64,000 nucleotides of DNA from Taiwanofungus camphoratus (GCA_003999685.1 CP021225.1:434001-498000); one strand, 5' to 3'; positions 37,017 through 49,627 are shown, counted from the first letter of the stretch. The notes: a model not told the origin generated them from the sequence alone. Program-made: numbers and translations.

Positions 37017-39967
37017 ATGCTCGCTCAACTACCTGATGTATTGAGCAAATCTTTTGACTACGTGATCATCGGAGGAGGGGTCATTATGATTGTACTTCTT
37101 GAAGTGACTTCTACGCGTGCTAAACTTTGTTGTTGAATACAGACCGCTGGTTTGACTGTGGCTTCGCGCCTCGTCCAAGACCCGAAGACGTCTGTCCTAG
37201 TACTTGAAGCGGGAGAGTCTAATCTTGACGATCCAAATATCCTGCTTGGAGGCCGATTTGGACTGACGTTTGGTGATCCAAAGGCTCGTCGCGTTTCTAT
37301 TTCCCCGAAAAAATGCATCACACTAAGACCAACGAGACTTGTAGTATGATTGGTATTCTCAAACAGTCCCGCAGAAATATTGCAATAACCGCGTCATACC
37401 GTGGGGTCACGGGAAGGGCCTTGGTAAAACACGTAGTCGTCTCCTGCTGACTGTGATTCTGACTTTATTCACATTTCCTGAGGTGGAAGCTCAGCACTTA
37501 ACTTCCACGTATGGACCAAGCCCTCTGCTGCCGATATCAATGCATTTGAAGAACTCGGCAACCCCGGATGGAATTGGGAGTCATACCAAGAAGTCCTTCT
37601 GCGCGTCGAAGAGTGAGCTGTATTCCTTCTGATACCAATCACTCTTGATGGCGATGTCTAAGATTTACGGCGGCATCTGAGGATCAGCTCAAAGAATATG
37701 CACATACGCATAATAACAAGTTTCGCGGGAAGTCTGGTCCGATTAAAACCACTGTGCCATACATCAACAAGCACGTAACCAAGATGTTCCTGGAGACTCT
37801 GAAAAGCAAAGGCATTCCTCTATTGGATGATCCATATGGGGGTAACGTGAGTTCTATAATTAATAGAGCCTTATTGAATTATTAATGTCCAATTGTTTTG
37901 TGCATTTCTCACCTGTTCAGGTTACTGGTTGTTGGCTTGCCGCTTCAAATTTGGATCGAAGGTCGCGATGGACACGCTCGTATGCAGCTACTGCCTACTA
38001 CCTTCCTAACGAAGACAAACCCAATTTTTCTGTATGCCTGTACCTCCTTATCTTCCGCTACCTGATAAACTGATTCTATTGTCATTTTTCTGATGAACTA
38101 GGTTCTCACCAAGGCGATCTGCACACGTGTACTATTCAACGATGAATGGTTAGGAGGAGAATTGGTCGCTAATGGCGTCGAATTCGCGTACGAGGGAAAA
38201 CTTTACTCTGTTCATGTCAAGAAGGAGGTCATCTGCTCGGCTGGGTATGTGTGACTCTGACGCCTGGTGCCTCTCAAAGCTTCCCTAATCTATTTTGAAA
38301 TCTATGTCTTAGGACCAACAAATCTCCTCAGATTCTAGAATTATCAGGAATTGGTTGTTCTGATGTGCTCAGCAATATTGGCGTTCCGCTCAAAATCCAG
38401 CTTCCAGGGGTTGGCGAGAATCTACAGGATCATCCCGTTTGTGGTGCGTACTTCGACGCATGTGAACGTGGTCTAGGAATTTGTTCGAATTTGTCGTAGG
38501 GATCTCTTACGAACTGGATCCTCAAGTCTCTCTGGACACCTTTGATGTATTTCGTGACCCAGAACTGGCAAAGGAACAGACCAGACTGCAGTAAGTCAAC
38601 CTGTTTTCTTCTGTAGCAGTCAAGGGATGCTTGTATTCTTTACTTCACCATCCGTACTTTCACAGAATAGATTACTCAAGCTGTCTTTCTGATGCTTTAT
38701 GGTTCTGGATAGGGGGCTGAATCAGAACAATATGCATCGCCATGGATTTGCGGCATTATGCTACCTACCTCTATCGGTCGCCAATCCAGATGAAGCACCG
38801 CCTATCATCGAAGGAATTGAAGCGCACGTCGATCACCTGAAGAAAAGCGGAAGGCTACCTCCAGGGCTTGCAGAGCAATATGATATCCAGTTGCGTATGC
38901 TCAAGGATGATTCCCTTCCCGACACCGAGCTTCTTGCATATGCGGGATTCATGACCTTCCAAAGTGTGTCTCAAGCAGTACACGGTTCGAAAATGACGCT
39001 AACGCGCTCCATAGCGGTACCGGAAAATAAGCCCCATGTACGTCTGGTCACGCAGTTCCTGTTGAAGCATGATTGGTTTGCGCGTTGACACGGATGTGCA
39101 GCTTACTGTGCTGGTAGCTTTACAACGTCCGTTCTCCAGGTGAGATATCCCCACGCCATTTGGAATCGATCATTGATTTCCGCGCTTCCTAGAGGCTCTG
39201 TTGTACGTCGATAAGTCACATTGGCTAGACGATATGGACACCTCTTGTGTTTTTCTAGCATGCGAAAAGCAGCAATCCGTTGGATGAACCGGATATCGAT
39301 CCATGTTATTTTGAAAATCCATATGGTACAAATCTTGACTTCTTTGCCCCATTGCGCTTACTGTCGTAGACCTAGAAATCCTTACCCAACACATCAAATT
39401 GACTAGAGAGCTCGCAAACACAGAGCCTTTCAAGTCTGGATATGTCCGCGAAGTTGACCCAGGCCCAGAGGCGAAGACAGATGCGCATATCAAAGGTTCG
39501 TCATCATATTTCATCTGTTTGTTATATTCTGTGCTTCCGAGGTCGCCACATACGTAGGCTCCCTGAAATGGTGGCTTTACTGTTGACTGCCATTTCATCT
39601 GCAGAATACCTAAAAAACTGTACTGGGACTTGTTATCATGCTATCGGCACTCTGAGTATGCTCCCGCGCTCGAAAAATGGCGTTGTCGACTCAGAACTAA
39701 GGGTGCGTGACCCACATGCCGTCCACCAGATACGGCGTACCTCTGCAAAGCCCTGATATTTGAGCTGGTACGTCTTTGCAGGTATACGGAACAAGAAACT
39801 TGCGTGTCGCAGATCTGTCTGTCGTTCCCCTGCAAATCACGGCGCACACTCAGGCTACTGCTTATGCTATAGGCGAACGAAGTGTGTCACGCCGTCTCTA
39901 AGTACTCCAAAGAAGCTGACTGCACATAAATGAACTAGTGGCAGATATCCTGAAGGCAGCTAAATGA
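37017..39967 (+). CDS. GMC-family FAD-dependent oxidoreductase (17 exons)
   Basis: Flavoprotein alcohol/aryl-alcohol oxidase or dehydrogenase type; the substrate is not deducible. Hand splicing into 17 exons closes at 621 aa, the usual GMC length. The FAD-binding GxGxxG is at residues 19-24 (VIIGGGTAGLTVASRL) and the ADP-ribose contact at VLVLEAGESN; a second signature is HGKGLGGSSALNF. The catalytic region has CYHAIGTLSM (His) and, near the end, ITAHTQATAYAIGERMADIL (His). I see no signal peptide with the start at 37017; an in-frame ATG at 36951 would add a hydrophobic stretch, so secretion cannot be excluded. Exon 12 is only 10 nt (39193-39202). Intron 2 is either GC-AG (37284-37344) or uses a weaker GT nine bases further, adding three residues (ARR) before YDWYSQ; family sequences favour the first. 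Introns outnumber those of most neighbours, which is typical of basidiomycete GMC genes. Confidence 0.88.
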
Positions 39968-41506
39968 TCACAAGATGTGGAAACGTAGCAGTTTAGAGAT
40001 GACGACCTGGATATATATTACAACTTGTCTGCATTGCCCTAGCCGCCGACGTACACGGGGGTTATTGTACAAACATCTGTACCTGAAAAACACCGCATGA
40101 ATTTGAGACATGAAGGGCATTATGCCTTAGGAAGACACCCCAAAGGTATGAGCTCTGTGGATACCAGATGCCTATGGGGATTATGTGACAGCGCATCTCC
40201 TACTGGTCTCTTCTGCGAAGACAAATTCCTGTTCTCCACAATGTTGTAGTCAACATATGGGCCAAGATTGGAGAGGGCAACCCCAGCATACGGTGGATTC
40301 AACCAGAAAGCATGGTTATCAATTATCTATGAGGTCTTGCATTCCCACTCTTCCCATTCTTGTGACTAGCGCCCAGTGTACCCACTGCGGTGATTCTTCT
40401 GATGTCCGAGCTAAGCGGGCAGTGCTCTACCCACTATAGGCTGGACCCAATAATGTACAGGACACTATCCTAGCCTAGTAAGACGGAACTAGTATAACTG
40501 GGGCGCCGCACAACTGAATACAGCTCGGTTGTGACCAGCTCGTGACCATCTCGCATAAACAGCTCGAAGGTGAACAATAGTTCAAAGGTACGATAGCAAG
40601 AAATGCGGATCAGACTGCCTACGTAGTCTGGTCCTCAATATATTCAGAATTACATGCCGCTGTGTGGACTGCATGTAATTTTTGAGGCCAAATACCCTGT
40701 GACAGACGGATAAATAGCCGAACCTTCACTGACATCATCGCCAGGTCATCTGGACGTTGAAGGGACGGTACATCCGACACAGTAGCCTTTCTTGGTCAGC
40801 TTGTACACTGCTTCAGCCCACGAGGTGGAGGCCGAGGACACCGTTATGCACAGGCTCAGACACCAGAACTGTCCATAAGAGAGAGCTGGCTACTATGTGA
40901 GAGCCCAGAGTTCGGCATCAAATCTAGCTTGCGCGACGGCGAAGACCACAAGGGACATGGAAATGAAACAGCAAACTTCCTTGCTCAACCTCATGTGGAA
41001 GTTCGACGCAAGTCTACCGAAGGATCTTATGAGATCGGAATAATCGCGGTGTCCTGTAGGAACTGAAGGTACGATCATCTGTTTTTTTTGACGAAGACAC
41101 GTACTTACAGATCAAAGACATGAGTACAGATAGGACTCATTGTTAATGTCATATACTTCAATGAACATATTTTACTCTTCTTTGATGTACTATGACGTTT
41201 GAGTGCTATGAATGTCCTCTTGGGTGGAGGGTTAGTGCATTACAAGCAAGGTTCCAAGGGTCATTAAAATGAACATAACATTGACTTTTTTCTATTTATA
41301 AACGATGTATACGGTAGTGATCTCCTTGTCAACAGAGCAATCAATTCAAATCAGACATTAAAACAGAAGATGGATTCTTTTAGTCCCTTTTCTTGTTTTC
41401 ATTTTTCTTCCAGAAGAGGAATGTGATGTATATCTCTAAAAAAAAGGGTTGACCCGTGAACGGATAGCCAGAAAAAACGATGCTGAAACCTACCACTTGA
41501 GAGGTA
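39968..41506. other. Intergenic, no gene seen; one hairpin
   Basis: No supported frame. At about 40633-40685, AATTACATGC and GCATGTAATT face each other across 13 bases, with further pairing outside (CCTCAA and its complement), giving a possible hairpin. At 40385-40440 a sequence on the minus strand resembles part of a tRNA but lacks the T arm. Bases 41050-41500 are AT-rich. Confidence 0.45.
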
Positions 41507-43737
41507 TCACCTAGTAGCTTGCTCGAACTCCTGTTGCACGATGCTAGCCTGTGTAGCTGTATAACTCGTCAACATCATGGTCTACAATGACAGAAGTCGT
41601 GGACACACGCACCCATCAACGGCGACGTATTGCTGAAGCTCGCCATCGCTGCCATAACCTTCTGCAGCGCAGCGGCGACCTGGTTATGCTTGGCTTCGAC
41701 ACGTCGTAGTTGATGTCCGCCAGCGGCTTCGTCCCCAAGTTGTGAATGGGACATCCATGCAATGCGCAACCGCGAACTCTCACCAATCAGCGTTCGGCAG
41801 ACGGCCGTCCAAAGTATCTGTAGAAATGCGTTGGAAAGTCAGCAAAATGCTTTTGTTGAAAGAAGTCACGCCTGGAAGGCTTGATCGAGAATAAAGGGAC
41901 ATGCCGCGAATATAGGATCGACATAAGTGAGCTCGGCAAGGTTAACACTATTAAGAACTGCTGATGCTGCCTTAGCAGCCACCAGCTCTTTGCTTTCCGC
42001 CAATCCCTCAGTCGGACTAAAGTTGCGATGCAGTTGAATTGTCGCAACGCGAGCCAGTGTGTGAGTGCAAAGGAGGTCTCGAGCAACAAACCGGTCAGCG
42101 GACACGTGTATGGGTAGTAGTGACGCTGTGAAGCGATCTATAAGGTTGTCAAGCACGACAAACTGGAGGGAAAATTGCTCCACGTTGGCCACGTCTATAG
42201 TCAAATTAGGCAAGGTGTGAGAGAGGAATATCAATATTGAGGTGCTGATACGAAAGGGAAAGACAAACTAGGTGTCCATTGCGAGGCCAGATAGGTAGCG
42301 CGTTCAAAAACCGCCGCCGCTTTGGCACGGAGTGCCACGGAAGAAGTTCCATTAACGGTGTTAGTAGGGAGATCATGAAGGAATGTCTGCATAGTACGCG
42401 AGCCAAGAAGACCGGCTGGCAAACCTCCCTGTGGATACAAAACTGGGTGTGAGAAATGATACCAAATGCACACCAAGTCTACGTACATGTTCATAGTCCT
42501 CGATTTCCAATGGCCAGGGAGTATCAATCATTGCACCTGGTGCACCGTTGAGGTGTGATGTGGAGCCGATAGCAACGGCCCAACTTTTATCGAGAGTGTA
42601 TACGGCCCAGAATGCGTTGATTCTTTCTCCTTCATCTATGGCGTCTACCGGCGCCGGCAATTCGTGCATCACTGAATGTAAAGATCTTGCTCTAGAAGCT
42701 GGATTGGGTGCGGCTCTAATCTTGTTCAATCGGCAGCTCAACGCCAGCGCAACAGCTGCACTGCAGTGGTAGCGTCCCTCGAGAAAGCGCCCCATGGAAA
42801 AGAAATAAGTTGCGAGGAGTACTTCAGCCTGAATCATGTATGTGATGTTGTATGGGGGGTCATGGGCGAGCGCACCGGACGCGGCCTGCACAGCACGAGA
42901 CAGAAACGCAGGCTCGTGTGTGCGAAGGGCGTCATTAGTAGAAAGCCGTGCACCCCAGAGGTATACTGCGTTCAGGAGCGCGGGGGAAAGTCTCGCTGTG
43001 CGTATGTTGACATCCGGAACATACACCGATGCCAGGAAGCGAGATGTATGGAGGAAGAAACCGACCTGGGAAGAATGTGGAAGGAAGTGGCCGACCCTGT
43101 TCGCGAATGAAGTCGGCGTTGGTCCGGTCCTAGATTATTGATATACTCACAATATTTGCACAATATCTGGAGGGGGCTCTGTGGAGGGACTGGGTGGCAT
43201 GGCGCTCGTAGAATGACTCGAAGACTGCGGCGATTGCAAAGCCAGGGAAGTTCCCAGACTGGCTGCCAAGTTGGGCGTGGTGGGCGTGGCAGGCGAGGCG
43301 CCCATCGCTGCGGGCGGTACTGAGAGACCTTTGATCAGATCAGACAAGATATTCCTACTTACAGGACTGCCCTTGGGGTAGGGGGCTTCGGGGGTCATGC
43401 AGCTGCACGGCAGAGACAGCAACTTCGGGGTGTTCTAACTCGTATATGCGTGCCTCGAGGCGGGTAATGTTATCCTCTAATGTCAGAGTTGCACTTCGCG
43501 TGGGACCGTCAGTGTATTCGCAATCCACTTCCCGGCTGGAGCGAATACACTGTCCACATACAGGTTTTTCTCCGTCGCATCTCTATTATAGAGAGATCTT
43601 GTCAGCACGATTGATCGGGTAAGAGATAGACAGTTACAGACAAGTTTGCGCCTGCGGCAATTCAGGCAAGCAGATCCTCGGGGTGCTCTTCCTGAACCAG
43701 AGGAAGAGGGGCCAGCCTGTGATCCGTGCGTAGACAT
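41507..43737 (-). CDS. Zn2Cys6 fungal transcription factor
   Basis: Nuclear regulator. Eight exons close at 606 aa. The zinc cluster at residues 24-53, CLNCRRRKLRC...CGQC...C, has spacing CX2CX6CX6CX2CX8C and is split by the first intron between Leu and Arg. It is followed by a short linker and a coil-like heptad stretch (LTLEDNITRLEARIYELEH), as in Gal4-type dimerisation. The middle region (FLPHSSQVGFFLHTSRFLASV, LLNAVYLWGARLS, AEVLLATYFFSMGRFLEGRYH, INAFWAVYTLDKSWAVAIGS) is the fungal-specific transcription-factor domain. The penultimate coding intron (41871-41818) must be GC-AG (CAG|GCGTGA) for the conserved C-terminus, ILWTAVCRTLI to IVQQEFEQATR, to stay in frame; a GT one base pair downstream would end the protein early. 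Target genes are unknown; the GMC gene lies 1.5 kb away, convergently oriented. Confidence 0.85.
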
Positions 43738-45304
43738 TATATCAATGAGAGGATGAGCAGACGAAGCTGATGGAAACCAAGTACTTGGATGTTGCCCCCT
43801 CGTCGAGGCCAGAAGACGATTTATACTGTCTATGACCGTGGCGCTCCAGGTGAGCAAATGCCGAGGGCTCTTGTGGCAGTGCTTGGACTGACAAAAGTCG
43901 GGAGCGTTCGCATAAGCAAGGTTGGCTTGCGGACGGGTCGCCCGTATGTCATCGTAGCAGCGTGTGCACGTCATGACTGGAGAGCAAGCGCAGAGGATGG
44001 TCCGCCCGAGTCGGGGCGCAGCTGAAAAACTTAGGCTGAGGGCGACGTGTCATTTCGGTGTTCACTATACGGCGCGGACAGAGAGAGAAAGAGTGCCATA
44101 GACGTTTCCGGAACCCAGGCTCGGGCCCGACCGTCATGGACGTCGAAGCCCAAAGACAGGTCCATGGGCCGGCGGTCGGAGTCATGTCAAGGTGGAACGT
44201 GACAGTGTAGTCTGATTGAATAGGCCAGCGTCCCCTGCTAAGATCCTCCAGGAGATCAATGAGACTCGTTGAGCGATGAACAAGAGACACACGAGATAGG
44301 AAATCGGATGGTTGTTTGCGCCTGTATGGCAGCAGCCTCTGATATTCCATTTATGGCAACTCTACGCCTCCTGGCGCCACAGAACATACACATGTCTCCA
44401 AGGCAAGAATACGTATGTACCAGCGTGCCGAAAAAACCTCACGAGGCTGAGTGCGCGGGTACACGTCCTAAGCCGGGACTTCTTACACGGTCGGGCACAG
44501 GCCGCTGCGCGTCCCGTCTTGCATGTTGCACGGCGAATTCAAGTCATCGACCCAATCGCCTGCTCTCGGGAGAAAGCACACTGCCGCCTAATGGAACAGC
44601 ATCCAATTCTTGGACATCCTTGAGTTCGGAGAAATACGGGTAGAAGCGCAGGATAGGATCAGTATCAGGCGCTTTCCGCCGCATGATCACCACGAGAACG
44701 TAATGTCATAAGGTTGCGTCGATCGAGTATCTATTGAGTCTTCAGTGCACATACACCGATGTCAATCGCGCACATTTTCACTCTCCGTGCAGTGGCCGCC
44801 GACTCACCACATGCAGCCGTACATTGCTGATTCATCCATCTTGGCACATGCCAAGTCGACTGGAGATACAGATGGCTCTAATTTGTGAGGCGTCAGTCCG
44901 CTGCGTTGTAATCAATTGGGGAAAAGAAAGAACAAGGCATGATTCGTGACTCGTGCAGAGGCTGTGCGTCAAGAAGACCGGCATTGGGGCTACATCGCCT
45001 GCACAGAATTTTAAGGGTTATCAGATTCTGATGTTCGAATTCACGTTGTATCCCTCTCAGTTTACGTCCGCATGCAGATCAAGCGGAAAGCAAAGGCCAG
45101 AAAATGAGATTCACTGCTTAACACGGCGGATTACTAAGCAGAGGTCGAGGCTATCAGCTTCGGAATCTAACAACTGCAAACAGACTTCGAGGACGGGTTA
45201 TGTAATTCACATTGTGGCGACAATCATTCGAGTCCTTAGCCGACAGATCGCTGCCCGACGACTGTTTGCCTTCACATTTGACCACTTCATTCAACTTCAC
45301 GGAC
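43738..45304. other. Divergent promoter region between the Zn2Cys6 gene and CWC2
   Basis: 1.57 kb between two divergently oriented starts. Open frames of 70-146 codons occur on both strands but look like chance frames. No TATA box or repeat stood out. Confidence 0.45.
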
Positions 45305-46597
45305 ATGAGTACAGACGCACCCGAGACGCAGGCTATAGCACCCAAAAAGCAGAAGAAGCTGAAGCCCGCGCGGAAGCAGGTGAAACCGGGTGAAGTCGAA
45401 AAGAAAGAGGCACCTCAGACTGGGAAGGAATACAGTGCGTGTCTATGACTTCCCCTTTCTTACATGATTGCTAATCCTACTTTTAATCACAGATATCTGG
45501 TATAACAAATGGGCTGGAGGCGATCGCGAGGACAGCTATTCAAAGTGAGCAGATAACACCCTATCTTTGTCCTTGCTGCATGCTGAATCATTCACAGCAA
45601 AGTCAAGTCTCAAACGCGCTGCAAAATCAAGCGCGACTCAGGCCTTACGCGCGCCAACACGACCGGTGTGAAATACTGCTGCCTCTTCTTTGCGCGGGGG
45701 TGCTGCCCGTACGGCTGGGAGTGCGAGTACCTGCACATGCTACCGGACGAGACGACCGCGCTCCCGGACACGTCAAAGGATTGCTTCGCGCGCGACAAGT
45801 TTGCAGATTACCGAGACGACATGGGCGGTGTCGGCAGCTTTCAAAGGCAGAACCGGACGCTCTATATTGGACGGATCAAGGAGACTGGGACGGGCGTCGA
45901 GACGGAGGAGGTCGTGCGGCGGCATTTCAAGGAGTGGGGTGAGATAGAGAAAAGTGCGTGAGCCTACATTGTACAATGCGAGTCATAGTCCTAACGCTCT
46001 ACACTTTGTCACCGTCATCCAGTCCGCGTGCTACAGTACCGGAGTGTTGCTTTTGTGACATACGTCTCCGAGCTGAGCGCCCAATTCGCTAAGGAGGCGA
46101 TGGCGTGCCAGTCACTTGATAATGACGAAATTCTCAACGTCCGCTGGGCAACCGAGGACCCTAATCCGACGTCCAAGGTCCAAGAAAAGCGGCGCCTGGA
46201 GGAAATGGGCCGCGAGGCCATTCAGGCGCGCATGGATCCTCGGATTGTAGATGCGATGCGGGCTATGCGCGCGCTTGAGGACGGTGTTGTCTTGGATGCG
46301 GATGACCAAGATGGTCAGGAAGAGCAGGACGGGGCGCCCGAGGCAAAGAGGAGAAGATTGGAAATCGAGGATGTGCCTGGCGCGCAATTCCCTCAGGCCG
46401 AGGAACCCGACGTACAGGAGGAACAACAGCCGCCGCCATTGGGTTTACTCAGTGCGGACGCGCTGGAGGGATTGAAGTACTTTGCTGAGATCCGTCGGCG
46501 GAACGGGTTGGCTAACGCGGCGGTTAAACTCGCGCCAGTACCGAAACCACCATCGACAGGATTAGGACTTGCTGGTTACGGCAGCGATGAAGAATAG
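45305..46597 (+). CDS. CWC2: Pre-mRNA-splicing factor CWC2
   Basis: Component of the NineTeen complex-containing spliceosome; in yeast Cwc2 contacts U6 snRNA and the pre-mRNA and helps form the catalytic core. Four exons (45305-45434, 45493-45544, 45598-45953, 46023-46597) close at 370 aa. After a Lys-rich start comes NIWYNKWAGGDRED, a hallmark of the family, then the Torus-type CCCH zinc region CCLFFARGCCPYGWECEYLH at about residues 86-105, and an RRM from about residue 148 (RTLYIGRI as RNP2, YRSVAFVTYVSE as RNP1). The C-terminal 120 residues are acidic and end GLGLAGYGSDEE, also typical. It converges on TMA46 with 132 bases between stops. One in-frame ATG lies upstream at 45212, but 45305 (MSTDAPETQA) fits the family better. 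Confidence 0.95.
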
Positions 46598-46729
46598 ATC
46601 TCTCGGACGCACTTCGTGTTTATGCAAGTTCACACTGATGTACATATATCCGTATAGTCCTGGTAGTGCTGTATGTACGACAGAGGTCCATGATGTTCAC
46701 GATAGCACGACAAAAAGCATGCACAAAAC

Positions 46730-48209
46730 TCATTCTCGACCACCACCACTGCCATTTGCACCTCCAGAAGCCTCGTCGTGATCCCGCAAGTCGAGCTCCT
46801 TGATCCTCTCTTCTTCGGCTGTAAGATCTTCCTGTTCCTTCTCCTTTCTGTAGCGTGCAAGATCCCAGTCCTCCTCTTCTCCTTCATCTTCGTCCTCGAA
46901 CCATTCTGGATTGTAAGTGAACTAACGAAGACGCGTGCATTGTAAGCAATTGGTTTGTAAGCTTTGTTTACCAGACGAGTGACTCACCAAATCTCTCCCA
47001 CTCATACCGCTGCTCTTGCCTGCTGCATGCTGTGTGTCTTTGGCCTTCCTGAGCGCCTCTTCCTCTGCCTGTTTCTTATCCATTCTCGTCCGCTTCCACT
47101 TGGCGAATGTTTCAGGCGTGACGGGTGTCAAATTTGTGCCCAATTTATGTCGCTAATGAATCATTAAGTTCATGAGTCAGCTCCTTGAAAAGAACGCGAC
47201 AAAAGAAGGTAGAATGACCCACTTCGACCTCCAAAAACTCCTCCAAGGATATTGTATTGGCTTTCTCAGCGTCCTCGGCGGCCTTTTTCTGTGACTTGAG
47301 CACGAACCCTGGTGGCAGTGCATGTCTATATTGACAATTCTCGCCGTTTGGGCATTCCCAGAACCACCCAAACCTTAATGTGCGCCACATGAGAACCCAA
47401 TCAGTAGGGTGATGAAACGACAAACTTACTTTTCGGTTTCAATTGCCTGAATAAAGTACTTGCAGACAATCTGCGGGCGCTCACGAGTATGAGTGACAAA
47501 TCTAGGAAAGAAGCAGACAACACACATCTGTTGTTGTTCGTGGATTTCCGTGTTTTGAGAGCACAACATTACGAAGCTTCTCTTCATCCCACTGATCCAT
47601 GGTATCTGTGCAGTAGAGCATGCATCAGTCGCCTAAGTATCAGTTGTTCATTCGGCAACATACCGTTAAGTTTCTCTTCTCGACTGTCCTCGTACAAATT
47701 CTTCTTCTCCACTTTCCGCTCAACATTCAAATCATGACTAAACTTGCACTTATTTCCTTTGTCGCAGCGACCAGCCTTATAAAATGCACACAACAGAGTC
47801 TTCGGGTCGACACCGAATGGGACTTTCTGTGTCTGTACAGGCTTGAAAAGAGCGGCCTCCTCTTTCTTCCGCTTCTCCTCCTCTGCCTTCTCCTTCTCAC
47901 GTAGCGCCTTCTCCCTCTCCTTTTCCAGTGCGGCTCGCGACTTCCCTGCCTGTGCCTGCTGCTTTTCTATCACTGCGATCTGCTTCTGCACCTTGGAGGA
48001 TTTGTTTTTCTGTGGCAAAACTCATGGTTGAGGTATGAGGAGCAATAAGGAAACTCTGATGCTGACATTTTTCATTCCAAAGGTCTATGATTTCCTCGTC
48101 AACAATCTGTGTCAGCTCCTCGCAGACTCGGGAGCACGACTGTGAAGGCAAATACCTTATCATCCTTTGGCTTGGAGGATGAACCTCCCGCCTGTTTCTT
48201 TGGCGGCAT
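46730..48209 (-). CDS. TMA46: CCCH zinc-finger protein TMA46 / ZC3H15-like
   Basis: Ribosome-associated partner of the Rbg1/DRG1 GTPase (DFRP1 family); it stabilises the GTPase and acts in translation. Eight exons close at 348 aa. The start [18 protein letters not shown] leads into [15 protein letters not shown], the conserved N-terminus; TFGMKN comes from an 18-nt microexon at 48067-48084. A Lys/Glu-rich coiled coil (about residues 30-75) is followed by CCCH finger 1 (CX7CX5CX3H at 98-116) and, after [12 protein letters not shown] and [17 protein letters not shown], finger 2 ending [13 protein letters not shown] (about 186-196). The C-terminal DFRP-like segment includes [20 protein letters not shown] and an acidic end. 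The second finger is interrupted by an intron. The match to the family is close throughout. Confidence 0.94.
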
Positions 48210-49627
48210 ACTCAATAGGTAGTGTGTTTGGTCGGTAAGAGGAGATGCTAAACAGTCTGAGACTCAGTATAAGTATATACTAGTAGTACCTATGCGCATT
48301 GCGGATCGCCGGTGATCAGGGTGTGACGTGACATCACACGCCATTCATCTCCTAATTTTCTACTCTGTGCATAGCAGCACTCCCGGAGGCCTCAGGCCTT
48401 GTTGGCTTTCATCATGAGACTGTTGAATTTGGGACCCAACCTACCTATGTATCTTTGCAAAGGCTTGCGTGCTGTCAAACTTGTCATAGGTTTAAAGAAT
48501 CATCTGGATCCAATCACGACGTCGGTGTTCCTTTCAACAATTAGTAGATCAAGATCTACTTTACAGTACTTCCTTCAGACATCCTGGAAACAAGTACACT
48601 GTACAGTAACATGCGTGGAACACCAGCACAACGTCTTGGCTTGGTATTAGCTTCTGATGCATCTTGTATACCGCGCCCTGCAAGAATGATGTTTTGATTG
48701 AGTAATAAATGACGAAGGGAATCTCGCAGTTGCAGCAATTGATCGTAGCGTCCTCCACTACGGTACATACGAAAGAAACATACTGCAATGGCATGTTTGT
48801 TGCGCAACAGTATCATACAAGGAGCAAGGCCGCGACCACCCACTCAGCCAAGGCAAAAGTTCATCACGGTGAAAACAGCTACATGTTTAGGGGCAGTGGT
48901 TGATGCATTCGTTAATGAAAGTACTATGCCTCACCGGGGAGTCGGCACCCCCTGGAAATCGGCAGGTAACGCAGAAGTAACACCTCTGTCACACGTGAAC
49001 CGCCGTAAAACAGTGTGAAACCACCCTCGGATGCGTGACTAGCCGTGATCCCAGACGTGACAATGGCCTGCAAATGCTCAGAAGAACTTCGGGAATACTC
49101 AACGACTCATCCGTTTGCTTTCGTTCAAGCTCGAAATGAAAGCAGATATGTAAAAACATATGTAAACATGAAATTTCTAAGGGAAACAACAGTGCCTAAG
49201 TCAGATATCATGGGGTTGCCGACTCCCCGGTGAGGCATAGTACTGGGATCGCACAGAATCAATGTTGTCACGATGCACATGCTATTGCCAGTGGCCCGCG
49301 ATTCGAGTGCAAGACATGTGGTGCTGACATGAATTTGCAGCCAAGGTCCCTCGAGACACGCTATTTGAATCACCAGACAGCTAAATTAGATGAACCCATC
49401 GTATCCGCCCATGAATCAAATTGATACCTGAACAGTAAGTGATGCATCTGGAACATGGAAGTATGTACTTAATAGACAGTGGACAGGAATTGCCATGTAG
49501 TGAGGACCATTTGTAAAAGATTGTCATCTGCCTGGCCTTAGGGAAGAGATGATGCATGATGTGGATACGAACGGAGAAACCTGTATATGCAATGGATCGA
49601 AATGCTCATGAACGGATATAATTTTTC
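48210..49627. other. Intergenic region carrying a MITE-like element
   Basis: Promoter side of TMA46 and 3' side of the next minus-strand gene. Apart from the inverted-repeat element at 48920-49244, I see only short chance frames. Confidence 0.5.
48920..49244. mobile_element. MITE-like inverted-repeat element
   Basis: About 325 bp bounded by inverted repeats: 48926-48947 reads ATGCCTCACCGGGGAGTCGG plus CA, and 49217-49238 is its exact complement (22 of 22). Each side is preceded by AGTACT (48920-48925, 49239-49244). Because AGTACT is its own complement, it can be read either as part of the repeat with a TA duplication (as in Tc1/mariner elements) or as a 6-bp target duplication. The two arms continue to match with few mismatches for several more bases (CCCC). 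The interior has no coding frame. Confidence 0.8.

Noticed and set aside
40385-40440. tRNA-like sequence on the minus strand (box A-like TAGTGGGTAGAGCA)
   Set aside because: No matching T arm (GGTTCGAATCC type), acceptor stem or anticodon arm could be formed; at most a chance match or an old fragment.
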